Below, piece by piece: positions 57,336 to 64,000 of a DNA stretch of 64,000 nucleotides. The notes beneath the pieces were generated by a model that saw nothing but the letters and a program-made list of their open reading frames with translations, did not search any database and was not told the DNA's origin. Position 1 is the stretch's first letter. Each line of letters begins with the position of its first letter. The DNA comes from Scheffersomyces stipitis CBS 6054 (taxonomy: Eukaryota > Ascomycota > Pichiomycetes > Serinales > Debaryomycetaceae), in contig NC_009043.1 of assembly GCF_000209165.1 (NCBI RefSeq), positions 248,001 through 312,000 of the forward strand, written 5' to 3'. The position numbers and the translations under genes were made by a program.

Positions 57336-58694
57336 GACGGGCTGTGGTTATAATATATATGTAACGAGAGTAATGGACACTAGCGGAAAGTCCTGGGATA
57401 TTGGATGTAAAGCAAAAGAAGAAAAATAGTCTGCTGGCGATTTTGGGGATCGTGCAAAATAATGTTTTGATTTTAGATTTTTTTTGTGATTTTCTGATCG
57501 TCTTGATGTTCATTTTTGTTTTTTACGTGTCGGTTCAGGAACTTCAAATGCCAGAATTGCTAAAATGCCGAAAACGAACATGCACCGTGACATTCTGGAT
57601 TGTATTTTGGAGTTGGGATTACCACAAGAAGCCTGTTGCTTGTTGCAGTGAACTCTGAAACAAACTTCAGTATAATTAGGAGTTCTAAGTTCTAAATTCT
57701 CGGTTCTCTTTTCTCACTCTCCTCGCTACTCTCGCTACTCTCGCTACTACTTTTCGCTACATTTACATTCCCGCTCTCAATTTTACTGGCTTAATCCTGT
57801 CTCACATCACTATTCTCATTTTAGCGAGAACTGCAAACACACTGAAGTGTATCAGAACAATAACGAAGCATTCTTCTCCTGATGTAGCAAACATATCTGT
57901 CGTTACAAAGTAGGGGTTTCAGCGCCACAATGGCCCAACTAAGAACTTCTCGTTATTCTGCTCTCGCCATTCCTCTTATTCTCTCGCTGCTCTCACCGCT
58001 CCTACCACGATGAGGCGCACCACAATATAGCGATCGTGGCCATGTGCACAGTTAGCGAGAGATGTGCACTAGCGAGACTGTGATGAAGCTTTTGCAAGAT
58101 CAGCAGCTATCCTAGAAATTGATACTCTTTTCAACTGTGGGAATCAGTCACAGCTTCAAACTTAAAACAGGGTCCATTGTTCGAAGCAAGAATCCTACAA
58201 TTGCTTCTGGTGGCCCTCTGTGTCACACGAGCGAAAACGCGACCCAAAGAGTCTTACTCACAGATCCATAGCGAACGCCTGCTAACGGCAACGGATGAAA
58301 AACAGGATGGAAGTACTACCCTTCACGTGCCATAGCATATACAGACGCGTACTTGAAGATGATGATGCGTCTTCTTGTTCAGACATCCTGGGCTGCTAGG
58401 TGCTTGTAGATTTTTCCGCAGAGAGAAATAATTCTGCCTAAATGGTTGCTAAAAAAGACGCGTTTCTGCAACCTAATCCGCTGCAGCTTCTGTTGCAGCC
58501 AGTGACATATCGGTGCATCATGTCCCTGCTCACTACTTTACTACTCTATAATCTTTTTGCACGTTTTCGACAGAATACACCCATTGTATCGAACACCTAC
58601 AATGGACAAAACAATCGAACACATTCGAAAACAATCGAAATTAACAAACCTAATCTCATTAATAGTTCACTAAACTACAAAAATTAACAACACA
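57336..58694. other. RSR1 upstream region and 3' flank of the glutathione transferase gene
   Basis: About 1.4 kb. It contains the densest cluster of CTCGCTA/TAGCGAG heptamers in the window (six copies, 57722-58076), including a 9-bp-period tandem at 57722-57746. No convincing gene is present. Confidence 0.5.
57722..57746 (+). repeat. Three tandem CTCGCTACT units
   Basis: CTCGCTA occurs at 57722-57728, 57731-57737 and 57740-57746, a 9-bp period, with a further TTTTCGCTAC shortly after. It lies about 390-410 bp upstream of the RSR1 start. Confidence 0.75.
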
Positions 58695-59756
58695 CTACAA
58701 TGGCAAGATGTTGGGGATAGGACCAGCTGGAGTGATTGAATGAGGATTGATGGCAATATGCGACTTCGTGTAGTGGTATTTGATGTGGTCGAAGTCGGTG
58801 GTCTCCTTGAAGCCAGGCACCTTCCAATACAATTCCCTGACCCACTGGTGGATGTGAGGATAATCGTGTCTGATCATACCAATGTTGCACTTGAAGTGCT
58901 GAACATACACAGGGTCAAATCTGATTATGGTGGTGAACAAACGCACGTCTGCTTCGGTCAAGGTGTTACCTAGCAAGTACGGCTTGTCGGCCGCATGGTT
59001 TTTCTTCAAGATCTCCTCAACCTTGTCCAAATGAGTGAACACGTTTTTGACTTCTTTGTCATACACTTCCTGTTTGGTGGAGAACCCAGACTTGTACACC
59101 CCATTGTTAATGTTGTCGTAGATCCACGAGTTAATGTCGTCAATCTCTGTTTGCAACTCCTTAGGGTAGATATCAATGGCAGCTCCTTCCTTTGTGGCAA
59201 GCTCGTTGAACTCCAGGTTTAACATCCGGATGATTTCACTCGATTCGTTGTTCACAATGGTCTCCAACTTTTTGTCCCACAAGACTGGAACGGTGAATCT
59301 GCCAACATAATCAGGCTCCGCCTTGAAGTACAACTCCCTGATACGCTTGAAGTTGTACAAATGGTCTACTGTTCCCAAAGAAACATCTGTCTTGGGGTCA
59401 ATTGTCTTCAATTCCTCATCGTTGATGAATCTCCATCCCTTGTCATCCATATGCCAATGCACTACTGACACAGAGATCACGGAACTCAAGCCCTTCAACA
59501 CTCTGGTGATCAACGTCCTGTGAGCCCAAGGACACGCAAACGAAACATATAAATGGTAACGGTTAGCCTCGGCTAAGAACTTGGAACCAGGCTTGTTGCT
59601 GATAAAATCTCTGAACAGCGAAGGTCTTCTGTGGAAAGCTCCATCTTTAGCAGCAAACTTCAATATTTCGATTTTTTCATCCTAAAATTGTTAGTTTTGG
59701 TTTGAAATACAATAGGATTAAGAATCACTGAAAATTTGAATACATACTGAGGACAT
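58695..59756 (-). CDS. Omega-class glutathione transferase (Ecm4/Gto family), two exons
   Basis: Enzymes of this family use an active-site cysteine for thiol transfer, dehydroascorbate reduction or reduction of glutathionyl-hydroquinones. The coding sequence is 59756-59748 joined to 59681-58695, giving 331 residues. Exon 1 encodes only Met-Ser-Ser. The main frame by itself has no ATG at its start. The product begins MSSDEKIEILKFAAKDGAFH. Catalytic Cys53 is in SFACPWAHRT, the thioredoxin-like part continues to VPVLWDKK and NNESSEIIRML, and the helical C-terminal domain includes GNTLTEADVRLFTTIIRFD. No peroxisomal or mitochondrial signal is evident. Which of Ecm4, Gto1 or Gto3 it corresponds to is not settled. 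Confidence 0.9.
59682..59747 (-). other. Intron in the glutathione transferase gene (66 nt)
   Basis: 5' splice site GTATGT at 59747-59742, branch motif AACTAAC at 59696-59690 and 3' splice site TTTTAG ending at 59682, minus strand. Removal keeps the frame and adds the missing ATG and the family-like DEKIEILKFA start. Confidence 0.88.
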
Positions 59757-61173
59757 TTTGGAGAATTATTCTAACTGAGTAAATTTAAGACAAAGGATCA
59801 CAATTGAACAATAAGTGGATAGAACCAAGCAATATGTTGTAGAAGAAAATCAATTGAACCGTTTTGAAGTCTCTCGCCAGAAAAAGGACATGGTAATTCA
59901 TTTCGGAATTCACAACTCCTTTATAGCTTCGGCTGTGGAAGGAAGAGGGCCACGAAAATATGGGGAAAAGCGCACTACCAAAATCGAGGTTGTAGCCTTA
60001 GTCATGAATTATTAACATCCAGAGAACGCTAACTAGACCAAATTACTAAAGATGAAGATGGCGATTAATCAGCAGAGACTCTGAAGAAATAAGAATATGG
60101 AATAGGTTCTCTAACTCTTCGTACATTATTTCAATTACTTCATATCTTGATATTGTTGGCTGGATTTAAATTACAAGTCGTTTTTGTAACTAACATTGAC
60201 TAGAGTGAGCAAAGGAGGAAGTGTATAGAGAAACGAAACTGGCTGTTGAAGCAGAGACAGAGCCATTGAATTGTCATGTAGAGACCACTTTGCCGAGTAG
60301 AGATTTTGGGATTTCTTACAAGAATACAATGCCTAGTCTTGCAGCCGTTTATTCACTTCCTGGTACACTACATTGTCACGACTCTCGTACGCAGCCACAT
60401 CGCTTCTTTCTGACTTTGTAGTCTTTGAAGCTTCAATATGACTAAAGTCAGATCGAGTTTTATTTCAGAATTTCACTATTCAGAGTCTAAGAGGTTTAAC
60501 TTCTAAGTGCACTAGATAAGTGACAAATAGAGATATATATTTCTTCCAAATCTTCATATTACTCATAGGCGTACTAGTCAAGATGTACATTTGAAAGAAT
60601 TCAAGTTTACCAATAGAAACATCGACGATGGTAAGGTTATAACTCACCACTTCGTAAAGTCGAATTGAATATGGTTCATCATTTATGGGTCGGAATAGCC
60701 AGCCAACAGCCCATGTCAAGTCTCTCACTCTACGGAATACCAGTTTAAGGAAAGACTATAAAACAGCCCGCCCGACCTTCATGTCTAATTGTGTTGGGTT
60801 TAAAGATATCAAAATTCTTGAGAAAATCGACTAAGACCCCGGTTAGGAAATGGAAAGGGAAATTGGATGGCTGTTATGCTTAGGGTATGAGCAAGTGACA
60901 ATTCCTAGAAACGTAGTGAAACTTTTCGCAGTCAACTCTGGCAGGTCTCACTGAAAAAAATTGAACAAAAACAACAATTAAGCTTTAGTACTTTCTCTTT
61001 TGATGTATATATTTGTAGCAATTGTTGACTTGTATTCTTCAATTTTGTACAGTTAGTTACATAATGGAAATTTAGTTGTATATCTTTGAAGTTTGTATCT
61101 TTCTTTACTGGTATTCGAATCACATCAGAAGAGGGATTTTGTTTTCAGCAAGCTAATTTTTACTAGCCCATTT
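59757..61173. other. Divergent promoter region between the glutathione transferase gene and IRC3
   Basis: About 1.4 kb, AT-rich and with no recognised gene. The short open frames here (for example about 59815-60015 and 60480-60728) start at non-ATG codons and show no conserved features. Confidence 0.5.
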
Positions 61174-63240
61174 ATGCTTCGGAATGTATTCAAGAGGTCC
61201 AATTCATCATTTACATCATCATATTTAACGCCACAAATGTCTAATTTTAAACTTAGAGATTATCAGGAAGTTGCTGTAAAGTCCGTTCTCGAGGCCGTCG
61301 ACCAAGGCATCAGGCGTCAAGCAGTGGTACTCGCCACAGGAGGAGGAAAGACTATGGTGTTCTCCTATCTTATTCCATTCATAAAGTCAACATCACCTAC
61401 ACGTCACAAGACTTTAGTTTTAGCGCATCGTGAAGAGCTCGTCAATCATGCAGCACAGACGATTCGTAATCTTAATCCTCATCTCAAGGTAGGGATAGAC
61501 AAGGCCAAACAACGGATGAGCGACGACGACGATGTAGTCGTAGCGTCAGTGCTGACTTTGGTGTATAATAAGTTGGCCCGCTTGCAGAGATACGACAAGA
61601 ATGAGTTCAAAGCCATCATCCTCGACGAATGTCACCATGCTGTTGCCACCACCTGGAACAAAATAATAGACTATTTTGATGCCACAACCCCTGAACTGCC
61701 AGTGTATGTTCTAGGATTCACAGCGACCATGGAAAGATACGATGGGAAGCCATTGGGAGTGGTATTTGACAAGATTGTGTTTGAAAGAAACCTTGTAGAA
61801 ATGATCAAGAATAAAGATTTGGCGGATATTAAGTTCTCCACCATTGAGCTCGACGTAGACCTCAAAGCCATCAAAGAGCTGAACAATGATTTTGACACTG
61901 AGAGTCTTGCTGATGCATTGACGAGTTCGCATACTATCTTGCAAGTGGCATTGGCATATAAAAGGCTAAGGGAAAAGTTCAACTTCAAGTCGACCTTGGT
62001 TTTCTGCATCAACATCGACCATTGCAGAACATTATGTGCTGAACTACAAAAGCAGGGAATCAATGCCCAATATGTCACGGGACTAACTAATAAAACAGAG
62101 AGAGCAGAAATCCTTGCAGATTTCAAGAGTGGTGAGATCGCGGTGTTATGCAATGTTCTGGTTTTCACTGAGGGAACTGACATCCCTAATATCGATTCAC
62201 TTTTCCTTGGACGGCCAACCAAGTCACGGCCCCTTTTAGTCCAGATGATAGGAAGGGGGTTGCGTTTACATGAGAAAAAGACACATTGCCATGTAATAGA
62301 CATAGCTTCGACAATGAGCACTGGCATTGTATCTGTTCCTACGTTGTGTGGATTTGAAACCGAAGGAACCCCTGAAGCGAAAAAGGAAACAGAAGAGAAA
62401 GCAGAGGCTGTTGATTCGTTATTGAAATCTTTGGAGAAGATGAATCTTGAAGAGGAAATCGCCACCAAAGTGAAGGAAGCTCAACTGATGATGGATTATT
62501 GGACCCTAAATGTAGAGACGGTAGACGGGTTCACTTCCCTAGTGGAACCTGAAACGGAACAATATTCAGAAAAAGATGAACTTCGCATAATAAGAACAAG
62601 CAATATGCCGTGGGTTAGATTGGAATATGACGTATGGGGACTACCATTAATTAGATCTGAATTTCTCACCATGCGTCGAGATCGACGAGCCAATGGTAAT
62701 GTATTCCATTTAACTTTATGCCAATTCTTTCCCAAGCAAGAGTTCCAGCACAGACCTTACCGAGGACTTAAGTTTGAAGATCCTGCTGATTTGATGACTG
62801 TTCTAGACTTAGCTGAGAAATACTATGTCAAGCTGCGAGGGCATGATATCATTCAGGCGAATAAATCGGCCTCAGCTGCCCAGATCAATTTGCTCAAGAA
62901 GATACTCAGCGGTCAGGTTAACAAGATATATGGGAACGGAGAGGAAATAAAAGAGAAATTAGGAGAGGAGTTGTCAAAATTCAAAATGAAGAGAGCATCC
63001 GACCTCATATTTGCTCATAAATATAAGGCATCGTCGTTATGGGTAAGATGGGAGTTGCAGAGGATGATAGGACCTGATTCCAAGATGAAAATCGCCGTTT
63101 ACCACAAGGTTAACAACGGTCATGGTGATGCCCAAAAGGGAAGGGGTGTTCAATCACAGAAACCAAAATCTTCGATAGCAGTCACAAAAGCATGGGATAG
63201 CGGAATAGAGCTCTTAAATTCGCAGGTGGCTACAAATTGA
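61174..63240 (+). CDS. IRC3: Mitochondrial DNA branch-migration helicase Irc3
   Basis: Irc3 is a superfamily-2 double-strand DNA translocase that maintains mitochondrial DNA by remodelling branched molecules. The ATG at 61174 gives 688 residues, matching yeast (about 690), and starts a typical presequence (MLRNVFKRSNSSFTSSYLTP). The helicase core follows: the Q-motif-like LRDYQEVAVKSV, Walker A ATGGGKT (about 54), Walker B DECHH (about 151), motif III GFTATMERYD (about 181) and the motif VI region QMIGRGLRLHE (about 357). A C-terminal domain (about 430-650) is specific to Irc3. The upstream frame is open but lacks ATG. One CTG codon at 61552-61554 in VASV-TLVY may read Ser. Confidence 0.93.
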   Translation: MLRNVFKRSNSSFTSSYLTPQMSNFKLRDYQEVAVKSVLEAVDQGIRRQAVVLATGGGKTMVFSYLIPFIKSTSPTRHKTLVLAHREELVNHAAQTIRNLNPHLKVGIDKAKQRMSDDDDVVVASVLTLVYNKLARLQRYDKNEFKAIILDECHHAVATTWNKIIDYFDATTPELPVYVLGFTATMERYDGKPLGVVFDKIVFERNLVEMIKNKDLADIKFSTIELDVDLKAIKELNNDFDTESLADALTSSHTILQVALAYKRLREKFNFKSTLVFCINIDHCRTLCAELQKQGINAQYVTGLTNKTERAEILADFKSGEIAVLCNVLVFTEGTDIPNIDSLFLGRPTKSRPLLVQMIGRGLRLHEKKTHCHVIDIASTMSTGIVSVPTLCGFETEGTPEAKKETEEKAEAVDSLLKSLEKMNLEEEIATKVKEAQLMMDYWTLNVETVDGFTSLVEPETEQYSEKDELRIIRTSNMPWVRLEYDVWGLPLIRSEFLTMRRDRRANGNVFHLTLCQFFPKQEFQHRPYRGLKFEDPADLMTVLDLAEKYYVKLRGHDIIQANKSASAAQINLLKKILSGQVNKIYGNGEEIKEKLGEELSKFKMKRASDLIFAHKYKASSLWVRWELQRMIGPDSKMKIAVYHKVNNGHGDAQKGRGVQSQKPKSSIAVTKAWDSGIELLNSQVATN

Positions 63241-63823
63241 GAACTTCACCCATAATGATTATGGGAAAAGATTGCAAAATCCGTTATACGTCGGTATATA
63301 CACGACCCGAAAATTCGAACCTCACCCCAAGCGGCTCGAATTTTTTTGAACTGTTTATGTTACTAGTGTTTGTTATTATTGCAAAGCGATAAGCATATTG
63401 CGGCCAACGACTTCTGCTGAGGTTTAGAGACGTTCACAATTGGTTAATTGATTTGGAGCAAATCTGCGTAACCATATTGATTTAATTGAGGGCCAGACGT
63501 TTTCAGTGCGATTTTGTCATATTGGTTCATTATAGAAATATTGATTGTATAGGTGAAGTGGAATAGACACATCCGAATCAGATTCAGAAGACAACACAGA
63601 GGTAGAGATATTAAATATAGTAAGCTACTGAAAGATTTTAATATTAATAGATTGCTGAGAGGAGATCGAAAAAATCATTAAAGGCGATAATAACCACTCA
63701 AGAGCATAACGATAAAAGAGTTGAGAACGAAAGATTTACAGGACGAAGATCAAACGAAGACCAGCCCATTTATTTTACTGATTTTTATTGATTATCATTC
63801 ATATCACGTTATATACTTGAAAA
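63241..63823. other. IRC3 3' flank and promoter of the next gene
   Basis: Contains a 9-bp inverted repeat at 63310-63344 near the IRC3 3' end and otherwise AT-rich sequence. No other gene is seen. Confidence 0.5.
63310..63344. terminator. Possible 3'-end hairpin downstream of IRC3
   Basis: AAAATTCGA at 63310-63318 is perfectly complementary to TCGAATTTT at 63336-63344 across a 17-nt loop, and a T run follows. It lies 70-104 bp after the IRC3 stop. In yeast such hairpins are not classical terminators, so the function is uncertain. Confidence 0.35.
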
Positions 63824-64000
63824 ATGGAAAGTTCTAGCCAAAATACAGAAACAACTGGAAAGGATCAACAGAAAATCCTGAATCTCTCAGATCCACCAAC
63901 AGTAGGCGGAAGCTCAAGTACGGAATCTGTGGAACGAGCTACCAAGTTGGCCGAAGAATATGAGACAGGCAATGATGACAATATTAGCGGAGTTTCTCAG
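63824..64000 (+). CDS. Start of an unidentified gene, running off the window
   Basis: An ATG at 63824 opens a frame that stays open for all 59 remaining codons. The visible residues are polar and look disordered, rich in Ser, Thr, Glu and Asn (for example MESSSQNTETTGKDQQKILN at the N terminus). One CTG codon occurs near codon 19. The position, 583 bp beyond IRC3 with an AT-rich promoter-like upstream, supports a real gene, but the visible part does not allow identification. Confidence 0.65.
   Translation, partial: MESSSQNTETTGKDQQKILNLSDPPTVGGSSSTESVERATKLAEEYETGNDDNISGVSQ

Noticed and set aside
63301..63350. GGTTCGAA-like T-loop (minus strand) suggesting a tRNA
   Set aside because: The flanking bases do not form a T stem and no anticodon arm is present.

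Overview
The window reads as a stretch of nuclear chromosome from a budding yeast. Genes are densely packed on both strands, each with its own promoter and almost all without introns. The gene set is purely ascomycete-yeast (NDC80, RRP9, RPC31, INN1, RPD3, CET1, KAR4, MDL1, ATG26, MET2, RSR1, IRC3). Three observations point to the CUG-Ser (CTG) clade, a relative of Scheffersomyces, Debaryomyces or Candida. CTG codons are rare: reading MET2 through, I found no in-frame CTG in 485 codons. The only tRNA-Leu here has anticodon AAG. In MDL1 one CTG falls where serine suits the family better than leucine. Species assignment is inference. Where CTG occurs it should probably be read as serine.

Layout. 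1-12 kb: the C-terminal two thirds of a GH2 beta-mannosidase; a Whi5/Nrm1-family G1/S repressor divergent from NDC80; ALF1, PGA2 and RRP9 in a forward run; RPC31 on the minus strand. 12-25.6 kb: INN1 (+), an Ala/Ser-repeat GPI wall protein (-) with a 2.4 kb upstream region, then RPD3, a short beta-carbonic anhydrase, ALG5 and CET1, all minus. 25.6-36 kb: cytosolic NADP-isocitrate dehydrogenase (-), a 2.3 kb divergent intergenic region, a long CLC chloride transporter (+), an unrecognised helical protein (-) and KAR4 (+). 36-46 kb: tRNA-Val(AAC), a VPS9-domain Rab5 exchange factor, an unrecognised protein, an F-box/LRR-like protein and MDL1. 46-64 kb: a very long ATG26, MET2, tRNA-Leu(AAG), RSR1 (-), an omega-type glutathione transferase (-), the IRC3 mitochondrial helicase (+) and the first 59 codons of another gene.

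RSR1 and the glutathione transferase have no usable ATG in their main reading frame. Both become complete when a short intron immediately after a tiny first exon (7 nt and 9 nt) is removed. Both introns show clear splice sites and a branch-point motif.

The genes do not form one pathway. The most informative extra layer is regulatory. A PAC box lies upstream of the Pol III subunit gene, paired pheromone-response-like elements upstream of KAR4, MCB-like sites upstream of the Whi5/Nrm1 gene, a forkhead site upstream of INN1, and a Cbf1 site next to a Met31/32-like core upstream of MET2. Three recurrent intergenic motifs are not explained by anything I recognise: CTCGCTA/TAGCGAG, inverted ATGTCGC...GCGACAT pairs, and a helically phased TTTGTCGTA array. 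I saw no transposon, LTR element, CRISPR array or obviously novel multi-gene system.
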